A stretch of DNA of 37,271 nt, from positions 1-37,271 of the forward strand of contig JAGCCV010000085.1 of assembly GCA_017651505.1 (NCBI GenBank). The letters are read 5' to 3'. This document shows, piece by piece, positions 1 through 6,879 of the stretch. Position numbers and translations under genes: made by a program. Each line of letters begins with the position of its first letter. Within the stretch, counting starts at the first letter, position 1. The notes under the pieces are model-generated. The model did not search any database. It saw nothing but the letters and a program-made list of their open reading frames with translations, and was not told where the DNA came from. This stretch comes from Bacteroidaceae bacterium. GTDB taxonomy: Bacteria; Bacteroidota; Bacteroidia; Bacteroidales; Bacteroidaceae.

Positions 1-106
1 AGCTATGTCTAAGGATGTTTTTGTCTCTGTCATAGTCATGTAGTAGACTTTCTACAAAGATACACATATTTTCTTGTTGTTTAACTTGATATAAATCAAA
101 AAAACA

Positions 107-135
107 TTGTTGTAGTAGATAATTGTGTATCTTTG
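107..135 (+). promoter_or_regulatory. Promoter of the SMR remnant
   Basis: TATCTTTG at 128-135 matches the Bacteroidetes -7 element TAnnTTTG, and a TTG at 107-109 lies about 18 bases upstream as a weak -33 element. Transcription would begin near 140-142 and give a leader of about 55 bases. On the other strand the same TATCTTTG occurs at 55-62, pointing left to a gene outside the window, so this is a divergent promoter region. Confidence 0.55.
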
Positions 136-195
136 CAATGCCTTAGAAGGAGTCGCCGAGATAGTCTTGCAGCCCTCAAACAGGCTTTCCTACAA

Positions 196-372
196 ATGAA
201 TTGGTTAATATTGATTAGTGCAGGACTATGTGAAGTAGGCTTCACGTATTGTCTCGGAAGAGCAAAAGAGGTTGTTGGCGGTGAATGGTGGAGCTGGATA
301 GCGGCATTCTGGCGTTTATTCTTTCTGACTACCCTTATTGGCTCTATTATCGGGTTAAAAGCTTTGTCATAA
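196..372 (+). pseudogene. SMR family multidrug/guanidinium exporter, internally deleted remnant
   Basis: The 58-residue frame begins MNWLILISAGLCEVGF, the first helix of small multidrug resistance (SMR; EmrE/SugE) proteins with the membrane-embedded acidic residue at Glu13. It ends WRLFFLTTLIGSIIGLKALS, the usual last helix. Intact SMR proteins are about 105-110 residues with four helices. Here residue 38 (end of helix 1 and its loop) runs straight into helix 4, so about 50 residues are missing and the frame is kept. The start at 196 is chosen because it matches the family N-terminus; the frame is open upstream to 133. A two-helix product could not form the normal dimeric exporter, so I call it a remnant. 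An assembly collapse is the alternative explanation. Confidence 0.75.
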
Positions 373-386
373 TGTAGTAAAGTAAA

Positions 387-414
387 AATCCCCAAGGCTT
401 TCGCCTCGGGGATT
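387..414. terminator. Bidirectional terminator hairpin
   Basis: AATCCCC-A-AGGC pairs with GCCT-C-GGGGATT around a TTTC loop, with A-rich sequence on the left and T-rich on the right. It lies between the convergent ends of the SMR remnant and the oxidoreductase gene and can serve both. Confidence 0.8.
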
Positions 415-442
415 CTTATTTCTAAAACCTGTTAACAGGGAA

Positions 443-1930
443 TTAGCAGCGCTTGTCAAGATAAGGCAACTCGTAAGGACGACGATAGTCGTAGTAGTAC
501 AGACGGTGAGCAGCAGCTTCCTTGTCATTAACGAATGTACGAGTAGCAGGATTCCACTTAACAGGACGGTTCAGCTCGTATGCGATGTTGCACAGGCAGC
601 AGAATACTGCAGAGCTTGTACCAGCCTCAACAGGAGCAATTGGGTTCTGACGGCTACGAACGCAGTCGATGAAGTTTTGCATGTGAGGTGAGCTGGTCTC
701 GAAGTTCTGAGCAGCCTGACGCTGACCACCACGCTCAGCCTGAGCTGCACGACGGCGATATTCTTCGAACATCTTAGCACGCTCCTCAGGAGTCATCATA
801 CGAGGCTTGTTACCACGCAGGTTCTCAGGAACAAGTGAGTTGTCTGAGCACTCCAGATAACCACGAGCTACGTTGATCCAACCCTTAGTACCGATGAACT
901 TCAGACCCTGTGCGCCAGGATTGTCCTCACCGTCCATCTCCTTAGTCAGGTATGGATGCTCCATCAGGATGGTACCGTTCGGGTAACGAGCTGAGTAAGC
1001 CTCACCCTCACCCCACTTGTCGCGTGGGTAGTATTCAACTGGCTGCAAGCCGTCGAAGCCCATAGCTGCATTAGCGATGTCGTGCATGTGAGCACCCCAG
1101 TCAGCGGTGTAACCGTTACCGGTCTCACGATACCAACGCCATGCGCCCCAGAACTCTTCACGCTTCTCAGGATCCAAGCTGATAGGTGGGCAGAGCTGGT
1201 AGTTGTACTCGATCTGAGGATCGTTCAATGGGCCGAGCCACAGGTTGAAGTTGAGGTTAGCTGGGATAGGCTGAACGCCACCAAATTCCTCGTACATCTT
1301 AGCGATTGGACGTGCAGGGTCACCTACCTTAGAGTAGATCTTCTCAACATGACCAATCTTACCTGCCTGAATCAGCTCAATAGCCTTCTGGAATTCACCG
1401 CTTGAACGCTGCTGGCTACCTACCTGGAATACCTTCTTGTTCTGACGAACAGCTGCCTCAACAGCATAAGCCTCAGTAATAGTGTAAGTCAGAGGTTTCT
1501 GGCAATAAACATCCTTACCAGCCTGCATTGAGTGGATAGCCTGCAGTGCATGCCAGTGGTCAGGAGTACAAACCTCAACTGCGTCAATGTCCTTACGCTC
1601 CAACAAGTCTTCATAGCTTTCATACTTGTCGCAACGCTCGTTCATACCCTTCTGCTTCTGCCAAGCTGCAACTCTTCTGCGGAAACGCTCAGTCTTCATA
1701 GTGTCAACATCGCAGCAAGCTGCAACCTGAACACCATCAACACCTGCGAAGCCACCAAAGTCATTCAGTGCCTGCTGGCCTAAGCCGATGAAACCCATAA
1801 CTACACGGTCACTTGGAGCAACCTTCACACCATTAGAATTGGCCCAGCTAGGTAAAATAGTCAAGCTGGCCAGACCCAGAGCTGAATAGCTCAGGAAATC
1901 TCTTCTTGAAATTCCGTTCTTTTCTTTCAT
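443..1930 (-). CDS. Gfo/Idh/MocA family oxidoreductase with Tat-type signal
   Basis: This 495-residue protein starts with a twin-arginine export motif (SRRDFL, residues 9-14) and a hydrophobic stretch, so it is probably exported folded to the periplasm. A Rossmann NAD(P)-binding segment follows (GFIGLGQQ near residue 47). The family's EKP region reads CQKPLT, with Gln in place of Glu. The C-terminal half has the family's sheet domain with a GAHMHDIANAAMG motif carrying candidate catalytic His and Asp. Family members oxidise or epimerise sugars or sugar derivatives with NAD(P); the substrate here cannot be told. It stands alone, transcribed leftwards. The ATG at 1928-1930 gives a complete Tat signal. 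Confidence 0.9.
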   Translation of the reverse strand: MKEKNGISRRDFLSYSALGLASLTILPSWANSNGVKVAPSDRVVMGFIGLGQQALNDFGGFAGVDGVQVAACCDVDTMKTERFRRRVAAWQKQKGMNERCDKYESYEDLLERKDIDAVEVCTPDHWHALQAIHSMQAGKDVYCQKPLTYTITEAYAVEAAVRQNKKVFQVGSQQRSSGEFQKAIELIQAGKIGHVEKIYSKVGDPARPIAKMYEEFGGVQPIPANLNFNLWLGPLNDPQIEYNYQLCPPISLDPEKREEFWGAWRWYRETGNGYTADWGAHMHDIANAAMGFDGLQPVEYYPRDKWGEGEAYSARYPNGTILMEHPYLTKEMDGEDNPGAQGLKFIGTKGWINVARGYLECSDNSLVPENLRGNKPRMMTPEERAKMFEEYRRRAAQAERGGQRQAAQNFETSSPHMQNFIDCVRSRQNPIAPVEAGTSSAVFCCLCNIAYELNRPVKWNPATRTFVNDKEAAAHRLYYYDYRRPYELPYLDKRC

Positions 1931-1973
1931 GATATTGTTAATAAATATTGATAAATAAATTCGTAATCGGTTT

Positions 1974-1981
1974 CAAAGTTA
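1974..1981 (-). promoter_or_regulatory. -7 element upstream of the oxidoreductase
   Basis: Read on the minus strand this is TAACTTTG, a match to TAnnTTTG, 44 bases upstream of the start codon. No convincing -33 element is visible at the usual distance. Confidence 0.45.
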
Positions 1982-2039
1982 GGAAAACTTTTGCAAAACC
2001 CATTATTTTTCTCTCTTTTTTTTTATAATATTTAAGAAT

Positions 2040-2420
2040 TTACCCTTCTTTTTCTTCAATGGTTTGGGGTGAAGCCTTTTCTTTAGGTTGTTTTTCAACT
2101 TGGATGTCAACGAACTTCTCCTTTTTCTTCTCCTCTTTCTTGTTGCCACCTGAAATCAAACTGATGAGCCATCGCCCTATCTTACGTTCAATACCAGCCT
2201 CTGAAGTCGGTATGCCAGTCTTGCTGGTAAACCAACGTTTCAGTTTGGTGATTCCCAGCAGTTTTTTCCACGAAATGGTAAGATTTACCCCTGGGATGAT
2301 TTGGGAACCGGATGTTTTCTTGCGTCTTTTCCTGGTTGAAGATGAAGTAGTGGTGGTTGTGGTGGTTACTGTCACCCCATTCCTCGTGGTCTTCTTGGTT
2401 GTAGTCTTTTTGGTTGGCAT
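2040..2420 (-). CDS. Small basic protein of unknown function
   Basis: This 126-residue frame encodes a low-complexity N-terminus rich in Thr, Lys and Ser (residues 3-36, including a run of seven Thr), a central part with some hydrophobic character (GIERKIGRWLISLIS near residue 80), and a Lys/Glu-rich tail. I do not recognise a family. The composition is compatible with a nucleic-acid-binding or envelope-associated protein, but that is inference. The plus strand is also open over the same span, largely because of the ACC/ACT-type repeats, so coding status is not certain. It lies downstream of the repeat-rich gap and is transcribed in the same direction as the symporter gene. Confidence 0.55.
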   Translation of the reverse strand: MPTKKTTTKKTTRNGVTVTTTTTTTSSSTRKRRKKTSGSQIIPGVNLTISWKKLLGITKLKRWFTSKTGIPTSEAGIERKIGRWLISLISGGNKKEEKKKEKFVDIQVEKQPKEKASPQTIEEKEG

Positions 2421-2514
2421 ATAACAAAGGTTTTATGTTTATTTTTTTGTAAAGTTAGTGAATGTTTCCGACTTGGCAAAACAAAATACCTGATTTCATC
2501 CGTTTATATATTAA

Positions 2515-2605
2515 CCCCCTTAGTAACACCCTCCCTATTCTGGCTCCCCCTCTCTATAGAGAGGAGGGGGAGCCTACATAGGGGAGGGGTGTATAGGGGG
2601 GTGTT
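2515..2605. repeat. Nested inverted repeat with G-tracts
   Basis: The core arm GGCTCCCCCTCTC (2542-2554) pairs with GAGAG-gag-GGGGAGCC to its right, with a three-base bulge around a short TATA loop. An outer arm ACACCCTCCCTAT (from 2526) pairs with ATAGGGGAGGGGTGT, and AACACC/GGTGTT closes the structure. The right arm carries four runs of four to six G (2566-2601). It lies downstream of the symporter stop on the minus strand and may act as its terminator. Confidence 0.7.
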
Positions 2606-2858
2606 CTATATAAAAGGGATGAAAAATCAAGTCACGTTATTTTGTTGTTGTCAAACGGAGATATTACTACGGGTGAACACAGCGCCTCGCGCGTGCAAAA
2701 GGAGGCATTCCCATAGGGGTAAAGGAGATATTGCGACGGGTGATGGCAGATACTGCGTCACCATGTGGGAGATATTGCGACGGGTGATGGCAAGCTTTCC
2801 TTCGACCCATAGCGGGCTTCACGTCGTGATGCGGCAGATATTGCTGTAAAGAATGGCC
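2606..2858. repeat. Intergenic stretch with recurring GAGATATTGCGACGGGTGA words
   Basis: No credible gene is seen; the short plus frame at 2589-2849 has no recognisable protein. The stretch holds three copies of a 20-base word (2657-2676 with changes, 2724-2743 and 2768-2787) plus two shorter relatives starting GCAGATA (2746 and 2834). Shared words (AAGGAGGCAT, CCCATAGGG, GCAGATATTGC) recur at 26.58-26.79 kb, so this looks like a dispersed intergenic repeat family. Confidence 0.6.
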
Positions 2859-4292
2859 TTATTGATGGATGGAGCTGGGCTTCTCATTCATCAGCCACAG
2901 ACCAGCGAAGGTAAGAAGTCCGTTCAGCATCAGTAGTTCGTAACCGAAGGTGTAGCCAGTGAAAAGTGAAGTAATGGCATCGGCTAGATAACAAACTACA
3001 GGAGAAGCAATGGCGATATATGGCACATAGCGGCCTTGCGTGGTGCGCTTGGTCAACAAACCGAAGGCAAACAGGCCCAGTAGCGGTCCATAGGTGTAAG
3101 AGCACAGTGTATAGATGGCGTCGATGACATTGGTGCTGTTTACCATGCGGAATGCCAGGATAAACACGGTGAACGCCACACAGATGCCGATGTGTGCTAT
3201 GCGTCGCAGGCTTTCATCGTTCGGACGCTCTTTGATATCTACGCAAAAACTGGTGGTCAAGGCGGTTAGCGCAGAGTCGGCACTACTGAAACAGGCAGCT
3301 ACAATGCCGATGGTAAACAATACAGTGACGGTTGTTCCCAACCTGCCTGAAGCGGTAAACATAGGCAGTAGGTCGTCGGTATTGGCAGGTAACTCCCATC
3401 CCTGTTGCTGGGTAAGCATGATGAGCAATACACCCAAACTGAGAAATAGCAGGTTGGCTGGCACGAAGAAGAAACCATAAGTACACATGTCCTTCTGTGC
3501 CTCACGCAACGTTTTGCAAGTAAGGTTCTTCTGCATCATGTCCTGGTCGAGTCCAGTCATCACAATCACCACGAAAACGCCACTAAAAAACTGCTTCCAA
3601 AAGTTCTGTTTGGAAAACCAGTCGTCAAACAGGAATACCTGGCTATAACTACTCTCCCATACAGCCCTCATAGCTTCTTCTAATGACATGCCCAAAGCGT
3701 CTGTAACATTGATGATTATCAGTATCAATGCACCAAAAAGGCAGGTGGTTTGGAATGTGTCGGTCCACACCAGCGTCTTCACACCACCTCGGTATGTGTA
3801 AAGCCAGATCAGTGACACAAGACCTATCACTGTAATAAAAAAGGGGATGCCCAGCATCTCGAACACAAATTGGTGCAGCAACATACACACCACATAGAAA
3901 CTTACGGCGGCACGTGTCATCTTGCTTAGTAGAAAGAACCATGCCCCCGTCTTGTAGGCCTTGATGCCTAAGCGTTGGCGAAGATAACTATATATGGTGG
4001 TGAGATTTAACTTGTAATAGATAGGCAATAAGATGAAGGCAATGGCAAAATAGCCCAATATAAAGCCCAGGCACATCTGTAGGTAATACATGTTGATGTG
4101 TATGGGCATGCCTGGTACCGACACGAAGCTTACGCCCGAGATGGAGGCACCTACCATTCCGAATGCTACCATGTACCATGGCGACTTGCGTTCGCCACGG
4201 AAAAACACGTCGTTATTGCTTTTGCGCGTAACGAAACGGCTCACAATCCATAGGGCCGCGAAATAAACCAATATGGTGGTGACAATTATCAT
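2859..4292 (-). CDS. Sodium:solute symporter family protein
   Basis: This 477-residue polytopic membrane protein has about 13 hydrophobic segments and the solute:sodium symporter (SSS, PF00474) signatures: an N-terminal helix, then the FRGERKSPWYMVAFGMVGAS segment near residue 32 (family form: W-x-x-x-x-x-S-x-x-G-A-S), and CFSSADSALTALTTSF near residue 340, the region that contributes to the second sodium site. Substrates in this family include sugars, sialic acid, amino acids and monocarboxylates; nothing here narrows it. The gene is monocistronic and divergent from the four-helix-bundle gene, with overlapping promoter regions at 4314-4352. Confidence 0.9.
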   Translation of the reverse strand: MIIVTTILVYFAALWIVSRFVTRKSNNDVFFRGERKSPWYMVAFGMVGASISGVSFVSVPGMPIHINMYYLQMCLGFILGYFAIAFILLPIYYKLNLTTIYSYLRQRLGIKAYKTGAWFFLLSKMTRAAVSFYVVCMLLHQFVFEMLGIPFFITVIGLVSLIWLYTYRGGVKTLVWTDTFQTTCLFGALILIIINVTDALGMSLEEAMRAVWESSYSQVFLFDDWFSKQNFWKQFFSGVFVVIVMTGLDQDMMQKNLTCKTLREAQKDMCTYGFFFVPANLLFLSLGVLLIMLTQQQGWELPANTDDLLPMFTASGRLGTTVTVLFTIGIVAACFSSADSALTALTTSFCVDIKERPNDESLRRIAHIGICVAFTVFILAFRMVNSTNVIDAIYTLCSYTYGPLLGLFAFGLLTKRTTQGRYVPYIAIASPVVCYLADAITSLFTGYTFGYELLMLNGLLTFAGLWLMNEKPSSIHQ

Positions 4293-4313
4293 GCCTGTTG
4301 CTTAAAACAGCTG

Positions 4314-4352
4314 CGAAGATAGTGAAAAACTCGGAGTTTCTTCTTATCTTTG
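4314..4352. promoter_or_regulatory. Divergent -7 elements between symporter and four-helix-bundle gene
   Basis: On the plus strand TATCTTTG (4345-4352) lies 22 bases before the ATG at 4374. On the minus strand TATCTTCG (4321 back to 4314) lies 21 bases before the symporter ATG. Both fit the Bacteroidetes -7 element; -33 elements are weak. Confidence 0.55.
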
Positions 4353-4373
4353 CAAAAATTCAACAATGCTGCT

Positions 4374-4937
4374 ATGGAAGAGGACAAGTTTTTTATATGC
4401 CAAGATAGCGATTATCGTGCCTTGAAAGCCTTTCAGAAGGCTGAGTGCATTTATGATGTGACATTCTATTTTGCGAATATGTTTCTGAAAAAAGGAGACC
4501 GTACGATAGACCAGATGGTGCAGGCGGCACGTTCTGGAAAACAGAACTTGGCAGAAGGAAGCATAGATGGTGTGACATCGAGAGAAATGGAGCTGAAACT
4601 GCTGAATGTGAATAGGGCTTCACTGCATGAGCTTTTGCTGGATTATGAAGATTATCTGCGGGTTCGCGGCTTGGAACAGTGGTCCTTTAATGACCAGAGG
4701 TGTGTTCAGGCAAGGAGATTCTGCAAGGCTCATCTTAATTCAGCCATTTACCGTGAGAAAATTAAGGTTAGGTCTGATGAGACCATTGCCAATATCGCCA
4801 TTACGCTAATTCACCAATGTGATGTACTGCTGAGGGGATTGATAGAGTGGAAAAAGCGCAATTTTATCGAGCGGGGAGGTATTAAGGAGGAGATGTATAA
4901 GGCGAGAGTAGAGTGGATGAAGAGGAATAAGAAGTGA
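4374..4937 (+). CDS. Four-helix-bundle suffix domain protein
   Basis: This 187-residue, mostly helical protein resembles the four-helix-bundle proteins related to the 23S rRNA intervening-sequence (S23/IVS) family, in the longer form with a C-terminal suffix. The middle carries the family's core (AARSGKQNLAEGS near residue 62, then LNVNRASLHELLLDYEDYLR), and the tail is rich in Lys and Arg. The frame is open upstream to a TTG at 4350, but that codon lies inside the -7 element TATCTTTG, so the ATG at 4374 is the start. Function in this family is not established; IVS relatives are thought to bind RNA or partner proteins. It is followed directly by the minisatellite. Confidence 0.8.
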   Translation: MEEDKFFICQDSDYRALKAFQKAECIYDVTFYFANMFLKKGDRTIDQMVQAARSGKQNLAEGSIDGVTSREMELKLLNVNRASLHELLLDYEDYLRVRGLEQWSFNDQRCVQARRFCKAHLNSAIYREKIKVRSDETIANIAITLIHQCDVLLRGLIEWKKRNFIERGGIKEEMYKARVEWMKRNKK

Positions 4938-4939
4938 TT

Positions 4940-5065
4940 GGGACTGATGGGATGACTAGGATGACTGGGATAAATGGGACAGATGGAACAAATGGGACGA
5001 CTATTAATCCCATTCATCCTATTAAACCTATTAATCCCACCAACCCCACCAACCCCACTAAAAAT
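4940..5065. repeat. 9-bp minisatellite that inverts at its centre
   Basis: Seven 9-base units of the type GGGATGACT or GGGATAAAT (4940-5002) are followed without a break by six units of the complementary type, such as ATTAATCCC and ACCAACCCC (5003-5056), and one degenerate unit. The arms can form a long imperfect hairpin. It fills most of the gap between the four-helix-bundle stop (4937) and the ettA start (5079), and may also terminate the upstream transcript. Confidence 0.85.
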
Positions 5066-5078
5066 AAATAAAAGAATT

Positions 5079-6776
5079 ATGGCAACAGTTGATGACAAGA
5101 AGATTATCTTCTCTATGGTTGGCCTGAACAAGACCATCAGGCAGACCAATAAACAAGTATTGAAAAACATTTACCTTTCGTTCTTCTATGGAGCCAAGAT
5201 AGGAATCATTGGCCTAAACGGCTCAGGTAAATCCACTTTGATGAAAATTATAGCCGGATTGGATAACCAGTACGAGGGGCAGGTGGTGTTCTCACCAGGC
5301 TATACCGTGGGCTATCTGCCGCAGGATCCTTTCCTTGATCCCCAGAAGACAGTGAAGGAAATTGTACAGGAAGGCACTGCCGAGGCAGTGAACGCGCTGA
5401 AAGAGTATGAGGAGATCAACCTCAAGTTTGGCGAACCCGAGTATTACGAAGATCCCGAAAAGATGGATAAGCTGATGGCACGCCAGGGAGAATTGCAGGA
5501 CATTATTGATGCGACCGATGCCTGGAACCTGGATTCCAAGCTGTAGATTGCCATGGATGCCTTGCGCTGTCCGCCCAGTGACCAGCTGTGTGAACACCTG
5601 AGCGGTGGCGAACGCAGACGAGTAGCCTTGTGCCGTTTGTTGTTGCAGAAGCCCGATGTGTTGCTGCTCGATGAGCCTACCAATCACCTGGATGCAGAGT
5701 CTATCGATTGGCTGGAACAGCACCTGCAGCAATATGAGGGAACTGTGATTGCTGTAACCCATGACCGTTACTTCCTTGACCATGTGGCAGGCTGGATCCT
5801 GGAATTAGACCGTGGTGAGGGTATTCCTTGGAAAGGCAACTATAGTAGTTGGCTGGACCAGAAAACACAGCGTATGGCACAGGAAGAAAAAACTGAGAGC
5901 AAGCGTAGGAAGACCTTACAACGTGAATTGGAGTGGATTCGTATGGCTCCGAAGGCTCGTCAGGCAAAAGGAAAAGCCCGTCTGAACTCATACGAGCAGC
6001 TGCTGAACGCTGACGTGAAGGAAAAGGAAGAAAAACTGGAGATTTTTATACCAAACGGTCCACGCTTGGGCAATAAAGTAATCGAGGCACATCATGTGGC
6101 AAAAGCCTTTGGTGATAAGTTGTTGTATGATGACTTGAACTTTACCTTGCCACCTAATGGCATTGTGGGTGTGATAGGTCCTAATGGTGCGGGCAAGACT
6201 ACCTTGTTCCGTTTGATTATGGGTTTGGACAAGCCTGATAGTGGTACATTTGAAGTAGGAGAAACTGTAAAACTGGCGTATGTTGATCAGCAGCATACCA
6301 GTATTGACCCCAACAAGACTGTGTTCCAGGTGGTAAGCGGTGGCATGGACTTGATGCGGATAGGCAACCGTGACGTGAACGCCCGTGCCTATCTGTCGCG
6401 CTTCAATTTTTCTGGCGCAGACCAGGAAAAACTATGTGGTGTGTTGTCTGGTGGTGAGCGTAACCGCTTGCAACTTGCCTTAGCGCTAAAGGAAGAAGGC
6501 AATGTGTTGCTGCTTGACGAGCCTACCAACGACATCGACGTGAATACCTTGCGTGCCATTGAGGAGGGTTTGGAGAACTTTGCCGGATGTGCAGTCATCA
6601 TCAGCCATGATCGTTGGTTCCTTGACAGAATATGCACCCACATACTGGCTTTTGAGGGAGATTCTAACGTGTTCTTCTTTGAAGGTTCTTATTCTGACTA
6701 TGAAGAAAACAAACTTAAAAGGCTTGGTAAGACTGAACCTACAAGGGTAAGATACAGGAAATTGACGAACGATTAA
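5079..6776 (+). pseudogene. ettA: ABC-F translational throttle EttA, interrupted by an in-frame amber codon
   Basis: The full frame (564 sense codons) matches EttA, the ABC-F ATPase that gates ribosomal elongation according to energy state. ABC1 has Walker A GLNGSGKS (residues 45-52), LSGGERRR and LLLDEPTNHLD. The linker arm (WIRMAPKARQAKGKARLN) precedes ABC2 with GPNGAGKT, LSGGERNR and LLLDEPTNDID. Codon 156 (5544-5546) is TAG where relatives have Glu (…KL-Glu-…-DALR), a change possible by one base (GAG to TAG). The rest is intact and in frame. An ATG nine bases after the stop (5553) could restart translation, but that product would lack the first Walker A. The frame reaches upstream into the minisatellite to 4974; the ATG at 5079 is the family-typical start. 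Confidence 0.9.
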
Positions 6777-6831
6777 GGGCGTGTTGAAAACTTTTTTTTA
6801 CAGAATTAATTAATTGTATTGAGATAATAGC

Positions 6832-6839
6832 TATCTTTG
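6832..6839 (+). promoter_or_regulatory. -7 element of the TonB receptor gene
   Basis: TATCTTTG matches TAnnTTTG. Transcription from about 6845 leaves about 35 bases before the ATG at 6880 and almost none before the ATG at 6850, which favours the later start. Confidence 0.55.
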
Positions 6840-6879
6840 CACCGCCAAAATGGTTTTTATTAAATTAATACAAAGTATT

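Noticed and set aside
140-195. Guanidine (ykkC, mini-ykkC or ykkC-III) riboswitch before the SMR remnant
   Set aside because: None of the conserved sequence blocks of these classes could be found.
2059-2424. 121-codon plus-strand frame opposite the basic protein
   Set aside because: It is a mirror of the low-complexity Thr/Lys codons; poly-Val/Phe composition without a family match.
2589-2849. 86-codon plus-strand frame in the repeat-rich gap
   Set aside because: It consists of intergenic repeat words, with no recognisable protein features.
4974-5078. N-terminal extension of EttA starting inside the minisatellite
   Set aside because: The extension is only repeat-encoded Pro/Leu/Thr sequence; the family-typical start is at 5079.
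5544-5546. TAG read as a sense codon (alternative genetic code)
   Set aside because: The gene ending at 33371 uses TAG as its stop, and no other in-frame TAG was found inside an intact gene, so a local nonsense mutation is simpler.
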